Positions 26,298 through 36,699 of a stretch of 64,000 nucleotides of DNA are shown here, piece after piece; the first letter of the stretch is position 1; each line of letters starts with the position of its first letter. The translations under genes and the position numbers were made by a program. The DNA lies in contig NZ_LMCT01000001.1 in assembly GCF_001424875.1 (NCBI RefSeq), positions 351,652-415,651 on the forward strand. The letters run 5' to 3'. Source of the stretch: Kitasatospora sp. Root107 (GTDB lineage Bacteria > Actinomycetota > Actinomycetes > Streptomycetales > Streptomycetaceae). Below the pieces are notes generated by a model. The model was not told the DNA's origin. It ran no database searches and worked only from the letters and a program-made list of their open reading frames with translations.

Positions 26298-26795
26298 GTG
26301 ACCCAGACCAGCGAGAACGTGACCTGGCTCACTCAGTCCGGCTATGACCAGCTCAAGGCCGAGCTGGACTACATGACCGGCCCGTGGCGCGCCGAGATCG
26401 TCAAGAAGATCGAGGCGGCCCGTGAGGAAGGCGACCTCAAGGAGAACGCCGGCTACCACGCGGCCCGTGACGACCAGGGCAAGGGCGAGCTGCGGATCCG
26501 TCAGCTCACCCAGCTGCTGGAGCGGGCCAAGGTCGGCGAGGCCCCGGCGGACTCCGGCGTGGTGGCCCCCGGCATGGTCGTGACGATCGCCTTCGACGGC
26601 GACGAGGACGACACCATGGTCTTCCTGCTCGGCTCCCGCGAGATGGCGGGCGCGTCCGAGGTGGAGGTGTACTCCCCGCAGTCCCCGCTCGGCTCGGCCA
26701 TCGACGGCAAGAAGATCGGCGACGAGGCGCACTACGAGCTGCCGAACGGCAAGAAGGCGATGGTCAAGGTGATCGCGGCCACGCCGCACGCCTGA
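26298..26795 (+). CDS. greA: Transcription elongation factor GreA
   Basis: A 165-residue GreA/GreB protein. The N-terminal coiled coil has the acidic tip region EAAREEGDLKENAGYHAARDDQ (the DLKENAxYxxA motif), which enters the RNA polymerase secondary channel and stimulates cleavage of backtracked RNA. The C-terminal FKBP-like domain ends with SPLGSAIDGKKIGDEAHYEL. The start is GTG 26298 with CGAGGAG upstream. A 220-base leader precedes it with no gene. A strong two-way terminator follows. Confidence 0.97.
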   Translation: MTQTSENVTWLTQSGYDQLKAELDYMTGPWRAEIVKKIEAAREEGDLKENAGYHAARDDQGKGELRIRQLTQLLERAKVGEAPADSGVVAPGMVVTIAFDGDEDDTMVFLLGSREMAGASEVEVYSPQSPLGSAIDGKKIGDEAHYELPNGKKAMVKVIAATPHA

Positions 26796-26809
26796 GCCCG
26801 ACCGACACG

Positions 26810-26851
26810 CGAACGGCGGCCGTCCCCGTGCAGGGGGACGGCCGCCGTTCG
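26810..26851. terminator. Two-way terminator between greA and ABC permease
   Basis: An 18-bp perfect stem, CGAACGGCGGCCGTCCCC with its inverse, and a 6-nt loop, between two converging genes. Confidence 0.9.
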
Positions 26852-26863
26852 GCGTACCCGGGT

Positions 26864-27721
26864 TCAGCCGACCGCGGAGCGGTACTTCCGGACCGAGAGC
26901 CAGGAGAACCCCGCTGTGATCACCACGGACCAGATGACCGACAGCAGGATCGCGTTCTCCATCGGCCAGCCGCCCGTCACCGGGCCGACCTGGTTGCCGA
27001 ACAGGTCGCGGCAGGCCTGCACCGTCGCGCTGAACGGGTTCCAGTAGGCGATCGGCTGCAGCCAGCCCGGCATCGAGCTGACCGGCACGAAGGCGTTCGA
27101 GATGAAGGTCAGCGGGAACAGCCAGATCAGACCGGCCGAGGTGGCCGCCTCCGGACTGCGCACCGACAGACCGATCAGCGCGCCGATCCAGGAGAAGGCG
27201 TAGCCCAGCAGGAGCAGCAGCCCGAACGCGGCGAGCGCCTTCAGGAAGCCCTCGTGGATCCGCCAGCCGACCAGCACCGCGACGATCATCAGGACCACCA
27301 GGGTGAAGGCGGTCTGCACCAGGTCGGCCAGCGTGCGGCCGACCAGCACTGCTGAGCGGGTCATCGGGAGCGAGCGGAACCGGTCCACCAGCCCCTTGGT
27401 CATGTCCTCCGCGATACCGGCCGAGGCGCCGGCCACCGCGAAGGTGACGGTCTGGGCGAAGATGCCCGCCATCAGGAACTGGGTGTACGTGCTGGCACTC
27501 GCGCTGGTGCCGGGGATCTGGATCGCCCCGCCCATCACGTACGAGAACAGCAGCACGAACATAACCGGCTGCATCAGACCAAAAACGACAATTTCGGGAA
27601 TCCGAGTCATCCGACGCAAATTGCGCTTGGCGATCACCCAGGAGTCGTGCAGCATCGCGGGAATGCCGTGCCGCTGCTGGGGGACGGCGCCGCCGATCGC
27701 GTGTTCGGTGGCAGTGGTCAT
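26864..27721 (-). CDS. ABC-2 type transporter permease (DrrB-like)
   Basis: A 285-residue membrane subunit with about six helices and the ABC-2 permease signature near the end (LTFISNAFVPVSSMPGWLQPIAYWNP). The N-terminus, HDSWVIAKRNLRRMTRIPE, is the cytoplasmic lead typical of daunorubicin-type DrrB permeases. Its ATG shares a base with the TGA stop of the ATPase gene, so the subunits are translationally coupled. The pair probably exports a lipophilic drug or lipid; the substrate cannot be told. Confidence 0.9.
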   Translation of the reverse strand: MTTATEHAIGGAVPQQRHGIPAMLHDSWVIAKRNLRRMTRIPEIVVFGLMQPVMFVLLFSYVMGGAIQIPGTSASASTYTQFLMAGIFAQTVTFAVAGASAGIAEDMTKGLVDRFRSLPMTRSAVLVGRTLADLVQTAFTLVVLMIVAVLVGWRIHEGFLKALAAFGLLLLLGYAFSWIGALIGLSVRSPEAATSAGLIWLFPLTFISNAFVPVSSMPGWLQPIAYWNPFSATVQACRDLFGNQVGPVTGGWPMENAILLSVIWSVVITAGFSWLSVRKYRSAVG

Positions 27722-28728
27722 CAGGCGTCCTTCCCATGGCCCTTGCGGCCCTTGGCGGGCTGCGACTCGTCCTCTTCCTCGACCTCCGCGGCCGTGGCGT
27801 GGCCGGTCAGCGAGAGGAACACGTCGTCCAGGGTCGGGCGGCGCAGGCCGATGTCGTCGATCACGATCGAGCGCGAGTCCAGCTCGCGGATCACGTCGGC
27901 GAGCACCTTGGCGCCACCGCTGACCGGGATGGTGATCCTGCGGGTGTTCTTCTCCAGCGTCGGGTCGCCCTTGGCGTACGGGGCCAGCGCGGCCAGCGCC
28001 TCGGTCACGTCGTCCCGCTCGTGCACCACCACCTCGACCCGCTCGCCACCGATCTGGGCCTTGAGCTCGTCGGCGGTGCCGCGGGCGATCACCTTGCCGT
28101 GGTCGACCACCGCGATGTCGTGGGCGAGGCGGTCCGCCTCCTCCAGGTACTGGGTGGTCAGCAGCAGGGTGGTGCCCTGCTCGACCAGGGTCTCGATGAC
28201 CTCCCAGAGCGCGAGCCGGTTGCGCGGGTCCAGACCCGTGGTCGGCTCGTCCAGGAACATCACCGGGGGCCGGACCACCAGCGCGGCCGCCAGGTCGAGC
28301 CGGCGGCGCATACCGCCGGAGTAGGTCTTGGCGGTGCGGTCGGCGGCCTCGTCGAGGTTGAACCACTCCAGCAGCTCGCGGGCGCGGGCCTTCGCGTCCC
28401 GCACGCTCATCTGGTAGAGCTCGCCGACCATCTGCAGGTTCTCACGGCCCGTCAGGTACTCGTCCACGGCGGCGTACTGGCCGGAGAGGCCGATCAGGCT
28501 GCGCACCTTGTTCGGGTGCTTGAGCACGTCCACCCCGGCGACCACGGCGTGGCCGGAGTCGGGGCGGAGCAGGGTGGTGAGAACGCGGACCGTGGTGGTC
28601 TTGCCGGCGCCGTTCGGGCCGAGCAGTCCGAGTACCGTGCCCTCCGGAACGTCGAGGCTGACGCCGTCGAGGGCACGTACGTCACCGAAGGTCTTGACCA
28701 GGTTCTCGGCTTGGATGGCTGGCGCCAT
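27721..28728 (-). CDS. ABC transporter ATP-binding protein (DrrA-like)
   Basis: A 335-residue ATPase of the daunorubicin-resistance type. Walker A is GPNGAGKTTT, the ABC signature is YSGGMRRRLDLA, Walker B is VMFLDEPTTGLD, and the C-terminal DrrA extension runs from about residue 225 with DIGLRRPTLDDVFLSLTGH. An acidic/Lys-rich tail follows. It powers the downstream permease. Two near-identical palindromes upstream (28834-28873) suggest control by a repressor, as for many drug exporters. Confidence 0.92.
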   Translation of the reverse strand: MAPAIQAENLVKTFGDVRALDGVSLDVPEGTVLGLLGPNGAGKTTTVRVLTTLLRPDSGHAVVAGVDVLKHPNKVRSLIGLSGQYAAVDEYLTGRENLQMVGELYQMSVRDAKARARELLEWFNLDEAADRTAKTYSGGMRRRLDLAAALVVRPPVMFLDEPTTGLDPRNRLALWEVIETLVEQGTTLLLTTQYLEEADRLAHDIAVVDHGKVIARGTADELKAQIGGERVEVVVHERDDVTEALAALAPYAKGDPTLEKNTRRITIPVSGGAKVLADVIRELDSRSIVIDDIGLRRPTLDDVFLSLTGHATAAEVEEEDESQPAKGRKGHGKDA

Positions 28729-28833
28729 GAGCCTGCCTCATCTCCTCTGACGATATGACTGATATGTCCACTCTGACCCGGTGGCAATACCCGGTCGGAC
28801 CGGATTCCATGCCGGGGAGGGACATCGGAGAAA

Positions 28834-28873
28834 CGCGATGCATCGCGAGAATGACAGCTCGCGATATATCGCG
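28834..28873. promoter_or_regulatory. Twin palindromes upstream of ABC exporter, candidate operators
   Basis: CGCGATGCATCGCG (28834-28847) and CGCGATATATCGCG (28860-28873) are two perfect 14-bp palindromes of the form CGCGATNNATCGCG, 26 bases centre to centre. They lie about 110-145 bases upstream of the exporter start. AT-flanked TCGCGA-type palindromes are typical of PadR-family targets. No PadR gene is adjacent. The rest of 28729-28988 shows no gene. Confidence 0.55.
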
Positions 28874-28988
28874 TCAAGGATCGGGCTCATGGCGCAGCAA
28901 GGACAGCGCGGAGCCGATCCGCGCTGACACCCTCTCAGCTGGGACTGACAACCGCCCCTGGTTTTCCGGCTGCTGGAGTCTTCGGGCG

Positions 28989-30200
<1,212 letters not shown>

Positions 30201-30256
30201 GTGTCCCTCGGACGGATCGGAAGCCAGGGCTCTGCTGCGCTCCGGGCATCAGCCAT

Positions 30257-30372
30257 CAGGGGCTCGGGGAACTGCGACGCCGACCTCGGAAAAGGTCACC
30301 GTTGCGTGGGTGGTCAGGCACTTTCGCAGTGACCCGAACGCCAGATCTCCTCGCAGTTCCCCGAGCCCCTGG
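30257..30372 (-). repeat. Palindromic intergenic repeat, copy 2 (reverse orientation)
   Basis: Read on the minus strand it matches copy 3 closely: ends CCAGGGGCTCGGGGAACTGC and CGCAGTTCCCCGAGCCCCTG, with GAGGAGATCTGGCG, AAAGTGCCTGACCA and GAGGTCGGCGTCGCAG inside. It lies between the end of the cystathionine gamma-lyase gene and the start of ilvA, where it can end transcription of the former. Confidence 0.88.
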
Positions 30373-30409
30373 ACCGTAACCGGCTGAGCCCCTGCCTAAG
30401 GTGCGGGCG

Positions 30410-31564
30410 TCAGCCCAGGGCGCGGGTGAGGTCCGCGAGCAGGTCGTCGATCGACTCGATGCCGACCGAGACCCGGACCAGGTCGGCCGGCACCTCCAGC
30501 GCCGAGCCCGCCACCGAGGCGTGCGTCATCCGCCCCGGGTGCTCGATCAGCGACTCGACGCCGCCCAGCGACTCGCCGAGGGTGAACAGCTCGGCCCGGT
30601 TGCAGACGTCCACCGCGGCCTGCTCGCCGCCGTTGACCCGGAACGAGACCATCCCGCCGAAGGCCTTCATCTGCTTGGCGGCGATGTCGTGCCCGGGGTG
30701 CGACTCCAGACCGGGGTAGATCACCTGGCTGACCTTGGGGTGCCCGGAGAGCAGCTCGGCGACCTTCCCGGCGTTGGAGCTGTGCCGGTCCATCCGGACC
30801 CCGAGGGTCTTGATGCCGCGCAGCACCAGCCAGGAGTCGAACGGCCCGGCCACCGCGCCCATCGCGTTCTGGTGGTACGCCAGCTCCTCGCCGAGACCCG
30901 CCTCGGCCGCCACCAGGGCGCCGCCGACCACGTCGGAGTGGCCGCCCATGTACTTGGTGGTCGAGTGCACCACCACATCGGCGCCGAACGAGATCGGCTG
31001 CTGCAGGTACGGGCTGGCGAAGGTGTTGTCCACCACCAGCAGCGCACCGGCCTGGTGGGCCACCTCGGCAAGACCGGCGATGTCGGAGATGCCGAGCAGC
31101 GGGTTGGAGGGGGTCTCCACCCAGACCGCACGCGTGCTGGGGCGCAGCGCGTCCCGGACGGCGGCCAGGTTCTGGGTGTCCGCGACGGAGAACTCGACGC
31201 CCCAGCGGGTGAGCACCTTGGCGAACAGCCGGAAGGTGCCGCCGTAGGCGTCGTTCGGGATGACGATGTGGTCGCCCGGCTTCAGCACGGTGCGCAGCAG
31301 GGTGTCCTCGGCGGCCAGGCCGGAGGCGAAGGCGAGGCCGCGGGCGCCGCCCTCGATCGCGGCGAGGCACTCCTCGAGGGCGGTCCGGGTGGGGTTGGCG
31401 GAACGGCTGTACTCGTAGCCGTTCCGGAGGCCGCCGACGCCGTCCTGCTTGTAGGTGGACACCTGGTAGATCGGCGTGACGACGGCCCCGGTCTGGGGGT
31501 CTGCTTCCTGACCCGCGTGGATGGCGAGAGTCTCGAAGCCCTGGGGAAGCTGGTGCTCGGTCAT
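30410..31564 (-). CDS. Cystathionine gamma-lyase / gamma-synthase
   Basis: A 384-residue Cys/Met-metabolism PLP enzyme. The PLP lysine is in VVVHSTTKYMGGHSDVVGG, the cofactor ring stacks on the YEYSRSANPTR region, and the C-terminal LGESLGGVESLIEHPGRMTH binds substrate. Such enzymes either make cystathionine from O-acyl homoserine or split it to cysteine. The gene for cystathionine beta-synthase 7 kb away favours the lyase role in reverse transsulfuration (methionine to cysteine). Sequence alone does not settle lyase versus synthase. ATG 31564 fits the family N-terminus. Confidence 0.88.
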   Translation of the reverse strand: MTEHQLPQGFETLAIHAGQEADPQTGAVVTPIYQVSTYKQDGVGGLRNGYEYSRSANPTRTALEECLAAIEGGARGLAFASGLAAEDTLLRTVLKPGDHIVIPNDAYGGTFRLFAKVLTRWGVEFSVADTQNLAAVRDALRPSTRAVWVETPSNPLLGISDIAGLAEVAHQAGALLVVDNTFASPYLQQPISFGADVVVHSTTKYMGGHSDVVGGALVAAEAGLGEELAYHQNAMGAVAGPFDSWLVLRGIKTLGVRMDRHSSNAGKVAELLSGHPKVSQVIYPGLESHPGHDIAAKQMKAFGGMVSFRVNGGEQAAVDVCNRAELFTLGESLGGVESLIEHPGRMTHASVAGSALEVPADLVRVSVGIESIDDLLADLTRALG

Positions 31565-31714
31565 GGTCCCGAGCCTAGTGGGCGAACCGGGCCGAGGGCG
31601 GGCAGAGCGCCCGCGTTGCCGACCACCCGTCAAGTGCGACCTGCCGGGCGGCTACGATCTGCACTTTCCGCACACATGTTCAGGCTGCGGACGGAACGTC
31701 AGAGGGAGGACCGC

Positions 31715-33361
31715 ATGGGCACGCCCGCGCGACCCACCGGAATGAGCACCGCGGGGCGGGCCGCACTCGCGGTCGCCATGCTGGTCGGTTTCTACCTGCT
31801 CGCGGCCGGCCTGGTCCTCGGCGTACTGGGCGCCGATGTCGCCCTGGTGGTGGAGACCGGGCGGCTGAACCCGGCGATCGGCAAGCTGATCCTGCTCAGC
31901 CTGGCCGTCGCCTACCCCGTACTCCGGGTGGTCTTCCTGACCCGCAGGCCGCGCGAGCAGGGCGAGGCGTACGGTCTGCCGGTGACCCGGGATCAGCAGC
32001 CGGAGCTGTGGGCCAGGGTGGACCGGATCGCCGAGCGGACCGGCGTCCGCGGCCCGGCCGAGATCCGGTTGGTCCCCGAGGTGAACGCGGGTGTCCGGGA
32101 GGAGACCAAGCTGCTCGGGCTGATCCCCGGCAAGCGGCACCTGGTGATCGGCGCGCCGCTGCTGATCGGCCTGACCGAGGCCGAGCTGGACTCGGTGCTG
32201 GCCCACGAGTTCGGCCACTACAGCAACCGCGACGTCCGGCTGGCCGGGGTCACGGTGGCCGGGCGGACCGCGATCCTGCACACCATCCACGGCCTGCACG
32301 CCCGCGCCGACGGCCACCAGGCCCAGCAGGAGGCCGAGCTCAGGGCGAAGGCCGCGAAGCGGCTGGCCAAGGGCAAGAAGGTCTCCGACCAGAAGGCCGG
32401 CGGCGGCGTCGACCGGGCACTGGCCAAGCTCTTCACCCAGTACGCCAAGCTGTACTTCCGGGTCTCCGAGTCGGTGAGCCGCCGTCAGGAGTACGCCGCC
32501 GACCGGTCCGCCGCCGCGATCGCCGGACGGGACGCCACCGCCGCCGCGCTGCGCCGGCTGCCGCTGCTGGCCGCCGCCGAGGACTTCTACCTCAACCGGT
32601 ACGCCACCATCGGCTGGTCCGCCGGACTGCTGCCGATGCCGGGTCAGGTGTACGGCGGTCTGGCCGAGCTGCTCGCCGACCCGAAGCGCCGGCAGGAGCT
32701 GGCCGAGCTGGCGCTGGAGGCGGACCAGGACGAGGCCGACCCGTACGACTCGCACCCGCCGATCTCCCAGCGGGTCGCCGCGATCGAGGCGCTGCCCGAC
32801 GACGGCCGGGCCGCCGAGGGTTCCGGCTCCGCGCTCGGGCTGCTGCGCGAGGCCGAACGGACGCTGGCCGAGCTGGAGTCGGTCTCGCTGGTGCCCGAGG
32901 CGGCGACCAAGCGCCGGGTCGAGTGGCCGGAGCTGGTGCAGACCGTCTGCCTGGCCGACTGCCGCGAGGACAGCCAGCCGATCCTGACCGCGCTCATCTC
33001 CGCCAGGCTGCCCGGCACGGTCGAGGCGCTGCTGGACGCGATCGACGCCGGCCGCACCTGGGAGCTGGCCGGCCGGCTGCCCCGCAGCGAGCAGGCCACG
33101 GCCGCGACCGGCCGGTCCGCCCGCGAGATCGCCCGCCCGGTCTTCCGGGCCAGCCTGGCCGGGCTCACCGTGCTGGCGCTGGCCGAATCGGGCCTGGCGC
33201 ACTGGGAGTTCTCCTGGTCCACCACCGCCGTCCTACACCTGCCGGACGGCTGGGACGACACCTTCACCGCCGCCCTGGACGCCGCCGTCGCGGACGCCCC
33301 GGACACCACCCCGCTGCGCACCCTGCTCACCAACGCCGGGCTCACCCCGGCCGCTCACTGA
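31715..33361 (+). CDS. M48-family membrane metalloprotease
   Basis: A 548-residue membrane protease. Two N-terminal transmembrane helices (AVAMLVGFYLLAAGLVLGVL and KLILLSLAVAYPVLRVVFL) precede the zinc-protease domain with the HExxH-type motif LAHEFGHYSNRD (H164, E165, H168) and a further zinc-ligand region ESVSRRQEYAADR. The C-terminal 180 residues are an extension without a recognised domain. The family includes HtpX-like quality-control proteases. ATG 31715 has GAGGGAGGA. A TPR-like gene starts 19 bases downstream, and msrA follows, so the three may form an operon. Confidence 0.88.
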   Translation: MGTPARPTGMSTAGRAALAVAMLVGFYLLAAGLVLGVLGADVALVVETGRLNPAIGKLILLSLAVAYPVLRVVFLTRRPREQGEAYGLPVTRDQQPELWARVDRIAERTGVRGPAEIRLVPEVNAGVREETKLLGLIPGKRHLVIGAPLLIGLTEAELDSVLAHEFGHYSNRDVRLAGVTVAGRTAILHTIHGLHARADGHQAQQEAELRAKAAKRLAKGKKVSDQKAGGGVDRALAKLFTQYAKLYFRVSESVSRRQEYAADRSAAAIAGRDATAAALRRLPLLAAAEDFYLNRYATIGWSAGLLPMPGQVYGGLAELLADPKRRQELAELALEADQDEADPYDSHPPISQRVAAIEALPDDGRAAEGSGSALGLLREAERTLAELESVSLVPEAATKRRVEWPELVQTVCLADCREDSQPILTALISARLPGTVEALLDAIDAGRTWELAGRLPRSEQATAATGRSAREIARPVFRASLAGLTVLALAESGLAHWEFSWSTTAVLHLPDGWDDTFTAALDAAVADAPDTTPLRTLLTNAGLTPAAH

Positions 33362-33379
33362 ACCACCGGAGTCACCTTC

Positions 33380-34426
33380 ATGCTGTTCCTCACCATCGCC
33401 GTCGGCGCGCTGCTGTTCACGCTGTTCAAATCGCTGAAGGCCAAGCGGGCCGCCGCCGTGAGCCACGCCGAGGTGCTGTCCGACCCGGCCCGCGCCTCCC
33501 AGTTCGGGCTGGTGCCCAACCAGGGGCTGGTGCTCGGCCGCACCACGGTCGACGACGACGCCCGGATCGCACTGTCCGCCGTCCGGGACGGCAGCTGGCG
33601 GGAGGCCGCCGCGTACATCGACGCGGCGGGCACCGACTGGGACGAGCGCTGGGAGCGGACCGAACTCTTCGTCAACCCGGCCTGCAACGACGACAGTTGG
33701 CTGAACACCTGGCGGATGGAGCAGCCGGACAACTCCGACGCCGCTTCGCTGCACGTGGTGGCCCTGGTGCACGCGGGCTGGGCGATCCGGGGCTCCGGCT
33801 ACTCCAACACCGTCACCGACGAGATGTGGGCCGGGTTCCGGCAGAAGCTCCAGCAGGCCACCGAGGCCGCCGCCGAGGCGGTCCGGCTGGCCCCGGCCGC
33901 CGACCCGAGCCCGTACCTGGCCCAGCTCGCGCTGGCCCGGGGTGACAACTGGTCGAACGACCACTTCGAGATGTTCTGGGCCAAGGCGGTCAAGCGGGCC
34001 CCGCTGAACCGGGACGCGCACTGGCAGGCGATGCAGTACTGGTGCCGCAAGTGGCACGGCAGCAACGAGCTGATGCACGCCTTCGTGGACGAGGCGATCG
34101 CCGCCGCCCCGGCCGGCAGCCTGTTCAGCACCCTCAAGCTGGACGCCTACGGCGAGCAGTTCGACGACGCCGAGACCCGGACGTCCCCCGCGCTGCGGGC
34201 CGCCGTGGACGCCGTGCTGGCCGACATCGCGGCCGCCCGGCCGGACCACCCCGAGCTGCCCGCCGCCCGCGGCCGGGCCGTCCGCTTCCTGGCCGGCCAG
34301 GGCCGGCACGCCGAGGCGCTGACCCAGTTCCAGGCGCTCGGCCCGGTGATCCCCGCCCCGTTCCTGGGCGACCCGGACGAGTTCGTCGAGCTCCGGGCCA
34401 GGACCGTGGTCGCCCTCTCCCGCTGA
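33380..34426 (+). CDS. TPR-like protein, DUF4034 resemblance
   Basis: A 348-residue protein with a short hydrophobic N-terminus ([19 protein letters not shown]) and a helical repeat body. Stretches such as [51 protein letters not shown] and [13 protein letters not shown] follow the pattern I associate with DUF4034 proteins, but I cannot confirm it. It begins 19 bases after the M48 protease stop, so it is probably co-expressed and may be anchored at the same membrane. Function is unknown. Confidence 0.72.
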   Translation: MLFLTIAVGALLFTLFKSLKAKRAAAVSHAEVLSDPARASQFGLVPNQGLVLGRTTVDDDARIALSAVRDGSWREAAAYIDAAGTDWDERWERTELFVNPACNDDSWLNTWRMEQPDNSDAASLHVVALVHAGWAIRGSGYSNTVTDEMWAGFRQKLQQATEAAAEAVRLAPAADPSPYLAQLALARGDNWSNDHFEMFWAKAVKRAPLNRDAHWQAMQYWCRKWHGSNELMHAFVDEAIAAAPAGSLFSTLKLDAYGEQFDDAETRTSPALRAAVDAVLADIAAARPDHPELPAARGRAVRFLAGQGRHAEALTQFQALGPVIPAPFLGDPDEFVELRARTVVALSR

Positions 34427-34511
34427 CCGCCGCCCGGCGGCCGCCCGGCGGAATCCGGGGCGGCCGCCGGGTGTTGAACAGGGCACCGTCCCCCGATCAC
34501 TGGGAGCAGCC

Positions 34512-35177
34512 GTGCTGTTCAACCGTCACAAGAGCGAGCTGGTCACCGCCGAGCAGGCCCTGCCCGGCCGGGCGGCCCCGCAGTTCGCACTGACCGAGCC
34601 GCACACCGTGCTCGGCACCCCGCTGACCGGCCCCTACCCCGCCGGTCTTGAGAGGGCCGACTTCGCGATGGGCTGCTTCTGGGGCGCGGAGCGGAAGTTC
34701 TGGGAGCTGGACGGCGTGTGGACCACCCTGGTCGGCTACCAGGGCGGGCACACCCCGAACCCGACGTACGAGGAGGTGTGCAGCGGTCTGACCGGGCACA
34801 CCGAGGCGGTCCGGGTGGTCTACGACCCGGCGCTGGTCTCGTACGAGACGCTGCTGAAGACCTTCTGGGAGGCGCACGACCCGACCCAGGGCTTCCGCCA
34901 GGGCAACGACCAGGGCACCCAGTACCGCTCCGCCGCGTACACCCACACCCCGGAGCAGGCGGCCACCCTGGCCGCCTCGCGGGAGGCCTTCCAGCCCGCG
35001 CTGACCGCGATCGGCCTCGGCCCGATCACCACCGAGACCGGCCCGGCCGGCCCGTTCTACCCGGCCGAGCCCTACCACCAGCAGTACCTGTCCGACGCCA
35101 AGAACCCGAACGGCTACTGCGGCCTCGGCGGCACCGGCGCCAGCTGCCCGATCGGCGTGGCCCGCACCGAGGGCTGA
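34512..35177 (+). CDS. msrA: Peptide-methionine (S)-S-oxide reductase MsrA
   Basis: A 221-residue MsrA that reduces the S-form of methionine sulfoxide in proteins. The catalytic cysteine is C55 in [31 protein letters not shown] and [11 protein letters not shown] are family stretches, and the resolving cysteines lie near the end ([16 protein letters not shown]). The start is GTG 34512. It lies 85 bases after the TPR-like gene, in the same direction. With oxyR/ahpCD and mca in the window it adds to a set of oxidant-repair genes. Confidence 0.95.
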   Translation: MLFNRHKSELVTAEQALPGRAAPQFALTEPHTVLGTPLTGPYPAGLERADFAMGCFWGAERKFWELDGVWTTLVGYQGGHTPNPTYEEVCSGLTGHTEAVRVVYDPALVSYETLLKTFWEAHDPTQGFRQGNDQGTQYRSAAYTHTPEQAATLAASREAFQPALTAIGLGPITTETGPAGPFYPAEPYHQQYLSDAKNPNGYCGLGGTGASCPIGVARTEG

Positions 35178-35182
35178 GCACA

Positions 35183-35222
35183 TGACGAAGGCCCCGCCGG
35201 AGAACCGGCGGGGCCTTCGTCA
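35183..35222. terminator. Two-way terminator between msrA and lipoprotein gene
   Basis: An 18-bp perfect stem (TGACGAAGGCCCCGCCGG and inverse) with the tetraloop AGAA, between converging genes. Confidence 0.9.
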
Positions 35223-35233
35223 CGTACGGGGTG

Positions 35234-36499
35234 TCAGCTGGTGGCGCCGAGCAGCTTCTTGATCTGCTCGAAGGTCATGCCGCTCTGGTTCATCAGCTTG
35301 ACCTGCGCCTCGGTGATGCCCGTGGCCGTCAGCTCCTTGATCTGAGCCGCCGTCAGCGGGGCCGCGGCGGTCTTGCCGCCGGCCTTGGCCTTGCTGCCGG
35401 CCGAGCCCATCATCGAGGTGACGATCTCCTCGAAGTCGGACATCGCGAACTTGGTGGCGCCGTCCGGCGCCTTCGGGGCCTCCCCGGCGTCCTTGCTGAA
35501 GGTCACCTTGACCGGCAGGTGCGCCTCGGCCGGCAGCTTGGGGTCGATCTGGGCCAGGTCGAAGGAGATCGCGGAGACCGAGCCGTCCTTGATGAAGACG
35601 TCCAGGCCGATCTTCTTGTCCGGGATGTCGGTCGGGGCGGCGCCGGGCAGCTTCTCCATCCCCGGGATGTCCTTGAGCACCGGCTTGATGCTCTTCAGCA
35701 GGTCGTCCGCGAGGGCCTTGGCCGGAGCGGCGACGTAGATGTGCTCGGCGCCGTCCTGCTTGCCCTTGTCCTCGAAGGTGACGTTGCGGGAGAGGACGTC
35801 CTTGACGGTGTTCACCAGGCCGGAGGCGACCTTCGGGTCGACCGAGGGAGCGGCCGAGGCGCCGCCGGACTTGCTGCCGGCCGCCTTGGTCGCCTGCTCG
35901 GCGAACTCCTTGAGGGTCTTGCCCTCGATGGAGATCCACTTGCCGGCGAGGGCGTCCTGGATCACCTTCGGGAACATCGCGCCCGCGTCCTTGAGCTCAC
36001 CGGCGTCCTCGCCGGCCAGCTGGGCGATGCCGTCGACATCGGCCTTCACGTAGATGTTGCCGTCGACCAGGCGCAGCTCGGCGTAGCTCTTGCCGCTCTT
36101 GCCGGACAGCGCGTACGCGACGTCGTAGCCGGGGTCCTGGCCGAGCGAGTTGAGCGGGTCGGCGCCGGACTGGGCGTTCTTGAAGGAGTCGAGGTCCTTG
36201 AGCGGCTTGTCCGCGCTGACCGCGAGCGAGATCTTCAGCTCGGCCATCAGCTCGGCGGTCTTGCGGTCCATCTGCTCGCCCTTGTCGCTGGCGAGCTTGT
36301 CGAACGCGAGGATCTCGTCGGCCGTCGCCCCGAAGGAGAGCTCGGCCTTGAAGGTCTTGCTGTCCGTGATGTTGCCGAAGGCGTCGGAGACCTTCTCGGC
36401 GGCGGTCAGCTGCTTGACGGTGCCACAGGCGGCCAGGCCGGTGGCAAGGACAACGGTGCAGGCGGTCGCGGCGACGGCCCCCCGGACCGTGCGGCGCAT
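35234..36499 (-). CDS. Large secreted lipoprotein, possible LppX/LprG-like
   Basis: A 421-residue exported lipoprotein. MRRTVRGAVAATACTVVLAT leads to the lipobox LAAC at about residue 25. The body is beta-rich with SGKSYAELRLVDGNIYVKAD and VTFEDKGKQDGAEHIYVAA, a pattern like mycobacterial LppX/LprAFG lipid-binding lipoproteins, but the match is only by feel. The last 45 residues carry two similar helical segments: LTAAQIKELTATGITEAQVK and then a variant with MTFEQIKKLLGA, which suggests a small duplicated C-terminal domain. A GGGGGAGAG site lies 16 bases before ATG 36499, rather far. Confidence 0.8.
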   Translation of the reverse strand: MRRTVRGAVAATACTVVLATGLAACGTVKQLTAAEKVSDAFGNITDSKTFKAELSFGATADEILAFDKLASDKGEQMDRKTAELMAELKISLAVSADKPLKDLDSFKNAQSGADPLNSLGQDPGYDVAYALSGKSGKSYAELRLVDGNIYVKADVDGIAQLAGEDAGELKDAGAMFPKVIQDALAGKWISIEGKTLKEFAEQATKAAGSKSGGASAAPSVDPKVASGLVNTVKDVLSRNVTFEDKGKQDGAEHIYVAAPAKALADDLLKSIKPVLKDIPGMEKLPGAAPTDIPDKKIGLDVFIKDGSVSAISFDLAQIDPKLPAEAHLPVKVTFSKDAGEAPKAPDGATKFAMSDFEEIVTSMMGSAGSKAKAGGKTAAAPLTAAQIKELTATGITEAQVKLMNQSGMTFEQIKKLLGATS

Positions 36500-36614
36500 G
36501 GTGGTGTTGATGGAACTCTCCCCCGTAAGGCTGCGCCCAGGCGGTGTGGACAGCCGGGCGGAAAGGTTTGACTGCTGCTGGATACGGTGCCCAGACAAGC
36601 AGCTTTCACCCGCC

Positions 36615-36660
36615 GGGGCACCCCGATTTCGCCGGTCGTGGCGGAATCGGGACGTGCCCC
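36615..36660 (-). terminator. Hairpin terminator after L,D-transpeptidase gene
   Basis: CCCGATTTCGCC pairs with GGCGGAATCGGG (one mismatch) inside an outer GGGGCA/TGCCCC pair, 40 bases past the stop of the gene at 36700. Confidence 0.7.
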
Positions 36661-36699
36661 ATAACTTATCCGGTTCTTACGACAGTCCGACCGCGGGGG

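Noticed and set aside
30401..31714. A plus-strand extension upstream of the M48 protease start
   Set aside because: The frame is open by base composition only and is antisense to the cystathionine lyase gene; the protease has a clear start at 31715 with a ribosome site.
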